Of a stretch of 64,000 nt of DNA, positions 56,537-64,000 are shown one piece after another. Where the stretch lies: contig NZ_AP024546.1 of assembly GCF_018406645.1 (NCBI RefSeq), positions 1,178,001 through 1,242,000 on the forward strand, in the 5' to 3' direction. Numbering within the stretch: the stretch's first letter is position 1; every line of letters begins with the position of its first letter. The notes beneath the pieces are model-generated. The model saw nothing but the letters and a program-made list of their open reading frames with translations, made no database searches and had not been told where the DNA came from. The DNA is from Lysobacter helvus (GTDB lineage: Bacteria; Pseudomonadota; Gammaproteobacteria; Xanthomonadales; Xanthomonadaceae). The position numbers and the translations under genes are program-made.

Positions 56537-57460
56537 ATGCCGCGCACGCCGCCCGCCGTCTTCCGGAACGTCCGCCTCGCCGGGCTCGCGCTCGCCTTCG
56601 TGCTGCTGGCCGCGTGCGATCGCGCCCCGCCGCCCACCCCCGGCGGCGAACGTCCCACGCAGGCGGTGTTGCTGCTCGCGCAACGCCTGCGGGCGAATGA
56701 CGCGGCGGGTTACGCCACCGTCGCGGTCCCGCCCGCACTGCATGCGCGACTGGAAACGGCCTGGCGCACCGGGCGCAGTCGCTGGCCGCTGGACGAACTG
56801 CCGCTCGACGATCGCCTGCCCGCGATGCTCGCCGCGCTGTCACGTCCGAACGCGGCGGTGGAATTGCAGCAGGTGTTCGAAAAGCAGTTCGCGAACAATG
56901 CCGAGGAACTGCATTCGGCCGCCACGTCCCTCGGCCTGTTCGGCGTGCAGTACATCCGCAAGGAAGGCGACTACAGCGTCGCCGAACGCGATCACTATTC
57001 GCAGGCCGTGCAGGGCGTGGCGCGCTGGGCAGCGAACGCACCGCTCGCCGACCGCAAGCGCGCACGCGGCGCGATCGCGTTGCTGACGACGGCCGCGCGC
57101 CGCACGGGCATCGACAACGACGAAGACTTCGCCGGCTTCGGCATGCAGGAATCGCTGGAGCGCCTCGGTCCGTTCCTCGCGACCGCCAAGCAGGTGTTCG
57201 CCACCTACGGCCTCGACCTCGATGCCACGCTCGCGACGCTCGATGCCCGCCTGGTGTCGCAGACCGGCGACACCGCCACCGTCCGCGTGCGCTACCAGCT
57301 CGGCCAGCAACCGGTCGACACGGTGCTGACGCTGCAACGGATCGAAGGGCGCTGGTACCTCGAGGATTACCTGCGCAACGCCGAAGCCTCGCTCGAAGGC
57401 CCCGACCGCCCGGCCGCGCGCGCGATGCCGGCGTCCGACCGGCGCACCCGGGCCCGCTGA
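56537..57460 (+). CDS. Predicted lipoprotein of unknown function
   Basis: A 307-aa protein with signal peptide ending in FVLLAAC (lipobox) after a basic n-region (FRNVRLAG). The mature part is helical, with a C-terminal fold (TGDTATVRVRYQLGQQPVDT, then IEGRWYLEDYL) like proteins that end in a DUF4878-like NTF2 domain. Start ATG 56537 or 56525. No function assigned. Lies between the phosphatase and plsB. Confidence 0.72.
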   Translation: MPRTPPAVFRNVRLAGLALAFVLLAACDRAPPPTPGGERPTQAVLLLAQRLRANDAAGYATVAVPPALHARLETAWRTGRSRWPLDELPLDDRLPAMLAALSRPNAAVELQQVFEKQFANNAEELHSAATSLGLFGVQYIRKEGDYSVAERDHYSQAVQGVARWAANAPLADRKRARGAIALLTTAARRTGIDNDEDFAGFGMQESLERLGPFLATAKQVFATYGLDLDATLATLDARLVSQTGDTATVRVRYQLGQQPVDTVLTLQRIEGRWYLEDYLRNAEASLEGPDRPAARAMPASDRRTRAR

Positions 57461-57505
57461 GCGGGTGACGCCCCCCGGCGGGGCACCTTCGCCATAATGG
57501 CGGCG

Positions 57506-60331
57506 ATGCCGAACCAGCCGAACCTCTTCGACGACCCGCCCGCCCCGCAGGCGGCCGCGACCCCCGCACCGCCCGCCGACCCGTCCGTGCCGCCGCCGGC
57601 CGACGTCGATGCGGCCGCCGATGCCCCGGTCGCAGCGGAACGCGAACCGACCATCGAACCGGAACGCGAACCGGCGCCGGACGCCCCCGAGCTGCCCCTC
57701 GCCCCGCCGGCGCCCGCGCCCGCGGCGGAGACCGCACCGGCCCCGGCCGTCGCGTCGCTCCCGGTCGCGACGCGCCCGCCGATGTGGGCGCGCCTGATGG
57801 GCAAGGTGCTCGACCCGTGGATCCAGCTGGAACTGGAACCCAAGGCCCCGGCCGAACACGCCGACGGCCGCGCCGTCTGCTACGTGCTCGAGGACTACGG
57901 CCTGTCGAACGCACTGATCCTGGCGCGCGCCTGCCGCGAAGCCGGGCTGCCGTCGCCGCTGCAGCCGATGCCGGGCGACCCGCTCGGTCGCAAGCGGGCC
58001 TACGTCGCGCTGTCGCGCCGCAATTCGAACGCGCTGAAGGTGCTGGGCCTCACGCCCGGCCCCGAACACAAGACGCACTCCGGCTCGCTGGCGCGCTTGC
58101 TGCAGGCCCACCGCGACGATCCGGCGCTCGACGTGCAGCTGGTCCCCGTGTCGATCTTCGTCGGCCGCGCGCCGGACAAGCACAGCGGCTGGTTCTCGGT
58201 GCTGTTCTCGGAAAACTGGACGATCGTCGGCCGCTTCCGCCGCCTGCTAGCAATCTTGCTCAACGGGCGCGGCACGACGGTGCAGTTCGCGCCGCCGATC
58301 GCGTTGCGCGCCACGGTCGAAGAAGGCCTGGATCCCGAACGCACCGTGCGCAAGTTGTCGCGCGTGCTGCGCGCGCATTTCCGCCGCCTGCGCGCGGCGG
58401 TGATCGGGCCCGATCTCTCGACGCGGCGATTGCTCGCCGACCAGGTGCTCTCCGCCGATTCGGTGAAGGAAGCCATCGCCGACCAGGCGCGCCGCGAGAA
58501 CGCCAAGGATCCGGAGAAGGGCAAGGCCGAAGCGTGGAAGAAGGCGCACGCCTACATCTACGAGATCGCCGCCGACTATTCGCATCCGGTCGTGCGCTCG
58601 GCGAGCTTCCTGCTCAACATGGTGTGGAACCGCATCTATCGCGGCGTCCTCGTGCACCACCTCGACACGCTCAAGCAGGCCGCGCCGGGGCACGAAGTCG
58701 TCTACGTGCCCTGCCATCGCAGCCACATGGACTACCTGCTGCTGAGTTATTTGCTCTACACCAAGGGCATCGTGCCGCCGCACATCGCCGCGGGCATCAA
58801 CCTCAACCTGCCGGTGATCGGGCCGATCCTGCGCCGCGGCGGCGCGTTCTTCCTGCGACGCAGCTTCCGCGGCAACGCGCTGTACTCGGCGGTGTTCACC
58901 GAATACGTGTCGCAGCTGGTGGCCGGCGGGTATTCGCTCGAATACTTCATCGAAGGCGGGCGCTCGCGCACGGGCCGCCTGTTGCCGCCGAAGGGCGGCA
59001 TGGTCGCGATGACGGTGCGCGCGTTCGTGCGCCAGCCCACGCGCCCGGTGCTGTTCCAGCCGATCTACATCGGTTACGAAAAACTGCTCGAAGGCGACAG
59101 CTACCTCGACGAGCTGATCGGCAAGCCGAAGCAGAAGGAATCCATCTGGCAACTGCTCATGGGCATCCCCGCCGTGCTGCGCAGCAACTACGGCCAGGTC
59201 GTGGTGAATTTCGGCGAGCCCATCAAGCTGTCGGACATGCTGGCCGAACACGCGCCGGCGTGGGACGGCACGCCGCTGCATGAAGACGATCGCCCGGACT
59301 GGCTGTCGACCACGGTGGATGCCACGGCGGTAAAGATCCAGGAACACATTAACCGCGCCGCCGACGTCAATCCGGTCAACCTGCTCGCGATGGCGCTGCT
59401 GTCCACGCCGAAGCACGCGATGGGCGAAGTCGACCTGCTGGCACAGATCGCGTTGTCGAAGACGCTGCTGGCCGACGTGCCGTACTCCGACCGCGTGACG
59501 GTCACGCCGCACACGCCGGAGCAGATCATCGCGCACGGCGAAGAGATCGCGATGCTGTCGCGCACCGCGCATCCGCTCGGCGACGTGCTCAGCGTGGACG
59601 AGGACACCGCCGGCCTGCTGAGTTATTTCCGCAACAACGTGCTGCACCTGTTCACGGCGTCGGCGTGGATCGCGGTGTGCTTCCTCAACAACCGGCGCCT
59701 GGCGCGGCAGCACGTGCTGCGGCTGGGGCGCACGGTGCATCCGTTCCTGCAGGCGGAGTTGTTCCTGCCGTGGGATGCGGACGAATTCGCCGAGCGCATC
59801 GATCGCACGATCGAGGTGTTCATCCGCGAAGGCCTGCTCAAGCAAGTGAGCGAGGACGACGGCGGCATCCTGTCGCGCAGCGCGGGGCAGACGGACGAGG
59901 TGTTCCGCCTGCGCGCGATCGGGCATTCGCTGCAGCAGGCCTTCGAGCGCTATTACATCGCGATCTCGGTGCTGGTGAAGAACGGCGGCGGCACGTTGTC
60001 GTCGGGCGAACTGGAAAGCCTGTGCCAGCTCGCCGCGCAACGCCTGTCGCTGCTGTATGCGCCGGCGGCGCCGGAATTCTTCGACCGCACGTTGTTCCGC
60101 GGCTTCATCCAGAAGCTGCGCGAACTGCGCCTGGTGTGGCCGGATGCGAACGGCAAGTTGCTGTTCGACGAACGCCTGGATGCGTGGGCGAAGGATGCGC
60201 GGATGATCCTGGGCCGCGAATTGCGCCACACGATCGAGAAGGTGAGCCCGGAAGCGGCGAAGCCCGCGGCCGCGGCGGAACCGGTGGCGGACGCGACTGC
60301 ATCGGAACCGCCCGCGCCGCCGGCGGCGTGA
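57506..60331 (+). CDS. plsB: Glycerol-3-phosphate 1-O-acyltransferase PlsB
   Basis: A 941-aa membrane acyltransferase for the first step of phospholipid synthesis. The HX4D motif is PCHRSHMDYLLLSYLL (His404), followed by IEGGRSRTGRLLPPKGGM and a long C-terminal domain (FLQAELFLPW, ELVK-type VFRLRAIGHSLQQAF). The N-terminal ~90 residues are an extra Pro/Ala/Glu-rich stretch (EREPTIEPEREPAPDAPE). The first ATG (57497) lies within a CATAAT -10-like box, so ATG 57506 is chosen. Confidence 0.95.
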   Translation: MPNQPNLFDDPPAPQAAATPAPPADPSVPPPADVDAAADAPVAAEREPTIEPEREPAPDAPELPLAPPAPAPAAETAPAPAVASLPVATRPPMWARLMGKVLDPWIQLELEPKAPAEHADGRAVCYVLEDYGLSNALILARACREAGLPSPLQPMPGDPLGRKRAYVALSRRNSNALKVLGLTPGPEHKTHSGSLARLLQAHRDDPALDVQLVPVSIFVGRAPDKHSGWFSVLFSENWTIVGRFRRLLAILLNGRGTTVQFAPPIALRATVEEGLDPERTVRKLSRVLRAHFRRLRAAVIGPDLSTRRLLADQVLSADSVKEAIADQARRENAKDPEKGKAEAWKKAHAYIYEIAADYSHPVVRSASFLLNMVWNRIYRGVLVHHLDTLKQAAPGHEVVYVPCHRSHMDYLLLSYLLYTKGIVPPHIAAGINLNLPVIGPILRRGGAFFLRRSFRGNALYSAVFTEYVSQLVAGGYSLEYFIEGGRSRTGRLLPPKGGMVAMTVRAFVRQPTRPVLFQPIYIGYEKLLEGDSYLDELIGKPKQKESIWQLLMGIPAVLRSNYGQVVVNFGEPIKLSDMLAEHAPAWDGTPLHEDDRPDWLSTTVDATAVKIQEHINRAADVNPVNLLAMALLSTPKHAMGEVDLLAQIALSKTLLADVPYSDRVTVTPHTPEQIIAHGEEIAMLSRTAHPLGDVLSVDEDTAGLLSYFRNNVLHLFTASAWIAVCFLNNRRLARQHVLRLGRTVHPFLQAELFLPWDADEFAERIDRTIEVFIREGLLKQVSEDDGGILSRSAGQTDEVFRLRAIGHSLQQAFERYYIAISVLVKNGGGTLSSGELESLCQLAAQRLSLLYAPAAPEFFDRTLFRGFIQKLRELRLVWPDANGKLLFDERLDAWAKDARMILGRELRHTIEKVSPEAAKPAAAAEPVADATASEPPAPPAA

Positions 60332-60550
60332 TCAGGCGGGTTCGTCGGGGATCATCGCGGACTCGATCTTCGCGATCGCGTCCTTGAGCTGCAGGCGCCG
60401 TTTCTTCAGTCGCTTGATCGTGAGGTCGTCGATGTCGGACGCGTCCTGCAGCCGTTCGATCGCAGCGTCCAGGTCGCGGTGCTCGAGCTTGAGCTCGATC
60501 ACGCGCTGGGCCATGCGCCCGAGTTCGCTGGGGTCCGTGGGCTGGTTCAC
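60332..60550 (-). CDS. YdcH-like DUF465 family protein
   Basis: A 72-aa charged helical protein (VIELKLEHRDLDAAIERLQ, then LTIKRLKKRRLQLKDAIAKI), the pattern of the DUF465/YdcH family. Function unknown. It ends immediately after the plsB stop on the opposite strand. Confidence 0.85.
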   Translation of the reverse strand: MNQPTDPSELGRMAQRVIELKLEHRDLDAAIERLQDASDIDDLTIKRLKKRRLQLKDAIAKIESAMIPDEPA

Positions 60551-60653
60551 GCAGCGAGCTTAACGTGGGAACTGTTGCGCTGCCATGCGACGAATGGTTG
60601 GAATATGGGCTGATCCGGGCGATTCGTTTGCCGAGCGTCGAGGCAATTCCGAC

Positions 60654-60683
60654 TTGAACCTGCGACTGCGACGGGACTAGGAT
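60654..60683 (+). promoter_or_regulatory. Promoter of the intact NYN gene
   Basis: TTGAAC (60654-60659), 18-base spacer, TAGGAT (60678-60683). It predicts transcription from about 60690, i.e. ahead of the hairpin at 60739. No other feature is recognised in 60551-60785. Confidence 0.5.
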
Positions 60684-60738
60684 TTCCGCCACCACTCCTC
60701 CCTGCCGCGCCATTAGGTTGGCTCCACGGCCCGGGACG

Positions 60739-60764
60739 AAAAAACCGCCTGCGGGCGGTTTTTT
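60739..60764 (+). terminator. Strong terminator hairpin in the leader of the intact NYN gene
   Basis: An 11-bp perfect stem (60739-60749 with 60754-60764) including A6/T6, TGCG loop. It would work in both directions. It sits after the promoter and 21 bases before the ATG at 60786. Confidence 0.8.
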
Positions 60765-60785
60765 CATTTCCGAAGGAACGCAACC

Positions 60786-61490
60786 ATGGCAAAGGATTTG
60801 CCGACGGCCGTCTACGTGGACGGCCACAACCTCTACTACGGCCGGATTCGCGGCACGTCGTTCAAATGGCTCGATCTCGTCGGGCTCTTCGACCGCTTGA
60901 TCCATGACCAGAATCCCGCGTCCTTGATCACGCAGGTCCGGTACTTCTCCGCTCCCGCAATCGCGCGGCTTGCGTCGCATGGCGCGGCGTCGGTCATCGC
61001 GCAGCAGGACTACCACCGCGCCATGCGCCAACGCTATGGAGCGCGGTTCGACGTGACCTGGGGCGCGCACACCTTCGATCGCAAGGGCACGCTCCTGCCC
61101 CGGTTCGTCGAGGGCGTGCCGTATGACCGAAAGGATCGCGTGCGCGTCTGGAAGCTGGAGGAGAAACAGACGGACGTGAACCTCGCGCTGGCGATGTATC
61201 GGGATGCGTGTTCCGGCGCTTATGGGCAATTGGTGGTCTGCACGAACGACAGCGACGCGGCGCCCACCCTGGCCGCGATCAGGTCCGACTTCCCCGCGAT
61301 CATCCTCGGCGTCGTCACGCCGGTGCGTCCGCCGGAGGCGTCCGCGACGCAGCGGGGCATCAGCCGATCGCTGACAGGGAACGCGGATTGGTCCAGGCAC
61401 TACCTGCTCGACGCAGAACTCGCGCGTTCCCGCCTGCCCGATCGCATCCACACCGGCCGCAAACCCATACGAAAACCAGCCCACTGGTAG
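60786..61490 (+). CDS. NYN-domain (LabA/PIN-like) putative nuclease
   Basis: A 234-aa protein with the NYN fold: catalytic Asp in AVYVDGHNLYYGR, central KQTDVNLALAMYRDA and the third acidic site VVCTNDSDAAPTLAAI. C-terminal tail RKPIRKPAHW is basic. NYN proteins are PIN-like ribonucleases of RNA processing or defence. GAAGGAAC precedes the ATG, just after a strong terminator-like hairpin. It is a paralogue of the frameshifted gene at 35381-36020. Confidence 0.88.
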   Translation: MAKDLPTAVYVDGHNLYYGRIRGTSFKWLDLVGLFDRLIHDQNPASLITQVRYFSAPAIARLASHGAASVIAQQDYHRAMRQRYGARFDVTWGAHTFDRKGTLLPRFVEGVPYDRKDRVRVWKLEEKQTDVNLALAMYRDACSGAYGQLVVCTNDSDAAPTLAAIRSDFPAIILGVVTPVRPPEASATQRGISRSLTGNADWSRHYLLDAELARSRLPDRIHTGRKPIRKPAHW

Positions 61491-61505
61491 CCGGAATCGC
61501 CGGAG

Positions 61506-61511
61506 TAGAAT
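61506..61511 (+). promoter_or_regulatory. -10 element (TAGAAT) of ttcA
   Basis: TAGAAT 36 bases before the ATG at 61548. An in-frame GTG at 61527 is a less likely start. Confidence 0.4.
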
Positions 61512-61547
61512 GCGCGGCCGCCCGTCGTGTCGTCGCCGAACCTGCGC

Positions 61548-62444
61548 ATGTCCACCGTGCCCCTTCCCCTGCTCGAGCCCCAGCCGCGCGCGCGTCGCGC
61601 CGGGCACGAACACCAGCGCCTGGCCAAGCGCCTGCGCCACCAGGTGGGGCGCGCGATCGCCGACTTCGGGATGATCGAGGACGGCGACAAGGTGATGGTG
61701 TGCCTGTCCGGCGGCAAGGACAGCTACACGATGCTCGACGTGCTGCTGCAACTGCGCGAGAAGGCGCCGGTGGCGTTCGACCTGGTTGCGGTCAACCTGG
61801 ACCAGAAACAGCCCGGGTTCCCGGAACACGTGCTGCCGGAGTACCTCGCGTCCGTCGGCGTGCCGTACACGATCCTGGAACAGGACACGTATTCGGTGGT
61901 CAAGCGCGTCGTGCCGGAAGGCAAGACGATGTGCTCGCTGTGTTCGCGCCTGCGTCGCGGCGCGCTGTATGCGCACGCCGAAGCCGAGGGGTTCACGAAG
62001 ATCGCGCTGGGCCACCATCGCGACGATCTGGTGGCCACGTTCTTCCTGAACATGTTCTTCCACGCCAGGCTGGGCGGCATGCCGCCGAAGCTGCGCTCGG
62101 ACGACGGCAAGCACGTTGTGATCCGTCCGCTCGCGTACGTGCGCGAGGCCGACATCACCGCTTACGCGGCGGCGCGCAATTTCCCCATCATCCCGTGCAC
62201 GCTGTGCGGCTCGCAGGAAAACCTGCAGCGCAAGCAGGTGCAGAAAATGATGGCCACGTGGGAGCGCGAATCGCCGGGTCGCATCGAAAACATCGCGCGC
62301 GCCCTCGGCGATGTGCGACCCTCGCAGTTGACCGATCCGACGTTGTTCGATTTCCTGTCGCTCGGTGCGCGCAGCGATGCGCCGATGCCGGACGCGCACG
62401 CGTGGCTGGCGGGCGACCCGCACGGCGACGACGCCGCCGATTGA
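61548..62444 (+). CDS. ttcA: tRNA 2-thiocytidine(32) synthetase
   Basis: A 298-aa enzyme thiolating C32 of some tRNAs. PP-loop [14 protein letters not shown], and the two CxxC pairs [10 protein letters not shown] and [10 protein letters not shown] for the Fe-S cluster. Standard length. Confidence 0.96.
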   Translation: MSTVPLPLLEPQPRARRAGHEHQRLAKRLRHQVGRAIADFGMIEDGDKVMVCLSGGKDSYTMLDVLLQLREKAPVAFDLVAVNLDQKQPGFPEHVLPEYLASVGVPYTILEQDTYSVVKRVVPEGKTMCSLCSRLRRGALYAHAEAEGFTKIALGHHRDDLVATFFLNMFFHARLGGMPPKLRSDDGKHVVIRPLAYVREADITAYAAARNFPIIPCTLCGSQENLQRKQVQKMMATWERESPGRIENIARALGDVRPSQLTDPTLFDFLSLGARSDAPMPDAHAWLAGDPHGDDAAD

Positions 62445-62462
62445 TCCAAACCTCGTCCCATG

Positions 62463-62487
62463 GATTCCCGCGTTCGCGGGGATGACG
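62463..62487 (+). repeat. REP-like palindromic element
   Basis: GGATTCCCGCG, TT, CGCGGGGATGACG: an inverted repeat with CCCGCG/CGCGGG core in the ttcA-rdgC gap. Elements of this form are scattered in intergenic regions of Xanthomonadaceae genomes. Confidence 0.55.
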
Positions 62488-62506
62488 GACTTTCACTGGA
62501 ATTTCG

Positions 62507-63412
62507 ATGTTCTTTCGCAACCTGACGCTGTTCCGCTTCCCCACCTCGCTCGACCTCAACGAACTCGAACCCCGCCTCGCCGAATGCGCGCTCAAGCCCG
62601 TCGGCGCGCTGGAATTGTCCTCGCGCGGTTTCATCTCGCCCTTCGGCCGCGACGGCGAAGCGCTGTCGCACCGCATCGGCGACGCGATCTGGCTCAGCAT
62701 GGGCAGTGAAGAAAAGCTCCTGCCGGGCGCGATCGTGAACGACCTGCTCGCGCGCAAGCTCGAAGAGATCGAGCGCAAGGAAGGCCGCAAGCCCGGCGGG
62801 CGCGCGCGCAAGCGGCTGAAGGAAGACCTGGTGCACGAGCTGCTGCCGCGCGCGTTCGTGCGCCCGGGCCGCACCGATGCCTTGCTCGACCTGGGCCACG
62901 GCCTGTGCATCGTCGATTCGTCCTCGCGCAAGTCCGCGGAGAACGTCGTCAGCGAGATCCGCCATGCGCTGGGCTCCTTCCCCGCGCTGCCGATCAACGC
63001 CGAAGTCGCGCCGCGCAGCATCCTCACGGGCTGGATCGCCGGCGAACCGCTGCCCGAAGGCCTGACGATCGGCGACGAATGCGAGCTCAAGGACGCCGCC
63101 GACAAGGGCGCCGTCGTGAAGTGCCAGCGCCAGGAACTGCAGTCCGACGAGATCGCCAAGCACCTGGAAGCCGGCAAGCAGGTCACCAAGCTCGCGCTGA
63201 CGCTGGACGACCACGTGTCGTTCGTCCTCGGCGAGGACCTGATCGTGCGCAAGTTCAAGCTGCTCGATGGTGCGGTGGATGCGCTGGAATCCACCGAACG
63301 CGACGACGTGCGCGCCGAACTGGACGCGCGCTTCGCGCTGATGGCGGCGGAAGCCAAGCGGCTGTTCAGCGTGCTGGAGCCGGCGTTGAAGATTTCGCGC
63401 GCCGACGACTGA
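62507..63412 (+). CDS. rdgC: Recombination-associated protein RdgC
   Basis: A 301-aa DNA-binding ring protein. N-terminal MFFRNLTLFRF, SRGFISPFGR, LLPRAFVRPGRTDALLDLG and the C-terminal LALTLDDHVSFVL are typical. RdgC binds duplex DNA and limits RecA. GGAA site before ATG. Confidence 0.95.
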   Translation: MFFRNLTLFRFPTSLDLNELEPRLAECALKPVGALELSSRGFISPFGRDGEALSHRIGDAIWLSMGSEEKLLPGAIVNDLLARKLEEIERKEGRKPGGRARKRLKEDLVHELLPRAFVRPGRTDALLDLGHGLCIVDSSSRKSAENVVSEIRHALGSFPALPINAEVAPRSILTGWIAGEPLPEGLTIGDECELKDAADKGAVVKCQRQELQSDEIAKHLEAGKQVTKLALTLDDHVSFVLGEDLIVRKFKLLDGAVDALESTERDDVRAELDARFALMAAEAKRLFSVLEPALKISRADD

Positions 63413-63436
63413 CCGCACGCGGGCGCACCACGCGCC

Positions 63437-63442
63437 TACAAT
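63437..63442 (+). promoter_or_regulatory. -10 element (TACAAT) for the YgjP-like gene
   Basis: TACAAT 37 bases before the ATG at 63480; no good -35. Confidence 0.35.
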
Positions 63443-63479
63443 CAGCGCGCCCTTCGCCCGAACGCCCCTCGCACGACGA

Positions 63480-64000
63480 ATGTCGAAACTGCTCCGTCGC
63501 CTGCTGGCGCCGCGCGCGCCCATCCTCGAACGCGACGTCACGTCGCTCGAGCTCGGCGACGGTCGCCGCGTGGAAATCCAGCGCGTGCGCAATCCCCGCG
63601 CGCGTCGGCTGCGCCTCTCCGTCGATGAGCGCGGCGCGCGGCTGACGCTGCCCACGCGCGCAAGCCTGGTGTCGGGCGAACGCTTCCTCGCCGAACACCG
63701 CGACTGGCTCGCCGACCAACTGGCGCGCTACACGCTGGACGGGTTGCCGACGCTGCAGCGCGACATCACGACCACGTTGCCGCTGCGCGGGGCGCAGGTC
63801 CCGTTGCGCTGGTCCGAAGGGCGTTTCACGTGCGTGGATTTCGACGCGCTGGCCGGCGAAATCATCGTCCGTGCGCCCGCGCGCGCCGGCGATGCCGCGT
63901 TGCGCCGCGCGCTGCGCGATTTCTACGAGGGCCAGGCGCGTGCCGACGTGGGCCGCTGGCTGCCGAAATACCTGCCGTCGCTGCCGCGCCCGCCGCGCCG
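63480..64000 (+). CDS. YgjP-like (DUF45) metallopeptidase, truncated by window end
   Basis: The first 173 residues are visible. The opening resembles YgjP/M48-like DUF45 proteins: RNPRARRLRLSVDERG, LTLPTRAS, then AALRRALRDFYEGQARAD and the start of a WLPKYLPSLP segment. The HExxH zinc motif would follow beyond position 64000. In E. coli the family is linked to a putative zinc peptidase; function unproven. Confidence 0.82.
   Translation, partial: MSKLLRRLLAPRAPILERDVTSLELGDGRRVEIQRVRNPRARRLRLSVDERGARLTLPTRASLVSGERFLAEHRDWLADQLARYTLDGLPTLQRDITTTLPLRGAQVPLRWSEGRFTCVDFDALAGEIIVRAPARAGDAALRRALRDFYEGQARADVGRWLPKYLPSLPRPPR

Noticed and set aside
62463-62487. The palindrome before rdgC as a transcription terminator of ttcA
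   Set aside because: No T-tract follows the stem; it matches a REP-type intergenic element better.

Overview
The window is a high-GC chromosomal segment of a gammaproteobacterium of the family Xanthomonadaceae, most like Lysobacter and its relatives. The main grounds are a xanthomonadin/aryl-polyene pigment cluster with a XanB2-type chorismatase, a perfect CRP/Clp-type operator in front of a secreted protease operon, a TIGR02999-like sigma factor paired with a Ser/Thr kinase, and the general gene content. This is inference from sequence patterns; no database search was possible.

Layout. 1-3.5 kb: a truncated bacterial alpha-2-macroglobulin and a DUF218/YdcF-like protein (minus strand). 3.7-18.7 kb: the aryl-polyene region. 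A plus-strand run holds ketosynthase, chain-length factor, GT2 glycosyltransferase, halogenase-like flavoprotein and a cation/proton antiporter. A minus-strand operon holds ACP, membrane protein, dehydratase, acyltransferase, LolA-like carrier, MMPL exporter, dehydratase and ketoreductase. A second plus-strand run holds another halogenase-like flavoprotein, the chorismatase and a small membrane protein. The AMP-ligase and a 4'-phosphopantetheinyl transferase sit 18 kb away (36.8-38.8 kb) as a divergent pair. 18.9-20.9 kb: Clp-box, small secreted protein, PA-domain metalloprotease. 21-24 kb: hemB, a TolB-like propeller protein, aroE. 23.8-30.9 kb: a tightly overlapping operon RDD-RDD-SpoIIM-DUF4129-DUF4350-MoxR-DUF58. 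31-35.4 kb: gamma-carbonic anhydrase, aldehyde dehydrogenase, a cysteine synthase/glutaredoxin fusion and xth. 35.4-36.6 kb: a lower-GC island with a frameshifted NYN-domain gene, and a GlsB-like protein. 38.8-44.2 kb: rsmG, parA, parB, an epimerase/GT2/LAB_N operon, rpmB, rpmG. 44.3-52.9 kb: acs, an EF-hand protein, an acyl-CoA desaturase, mutM, sigma factor and kinase, tdk. 53-64 kb: rep, a GNAT protein, an e(P4)-like phosphatase, a lipoprotein, plsB, a YdcH-like protein, an intact NYN gene, ttcA, rdgC and a truncated YgjP-like metallopeptidase.

How the parts work together. XanB2 would make the hydroxybenzoate starter, the ligase would load it on the ACP primed by the PPTase, KS/CLF, ketoreductase and dehydratases would build the polyene, flavoproteins may halogenate it, and acyltransferase, LolA-like and MMPL proteins would attach and export it to the outer membrane. 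The most unusual observation concerns the two NYN nuclease genes (near 36 kb and 60.8 kb). Each has a promoter, a roughly 50-nt leader, an intrinsic-terminator-like hairpin and only then the ribosome binding site and ORF. One copy is frameshifted by a perfect 7-bp tandem duplication. Other points of note are a thymidine kinase that has lost most of its zinc ligands and the cysteine synthase-glutaredoxin fusion.
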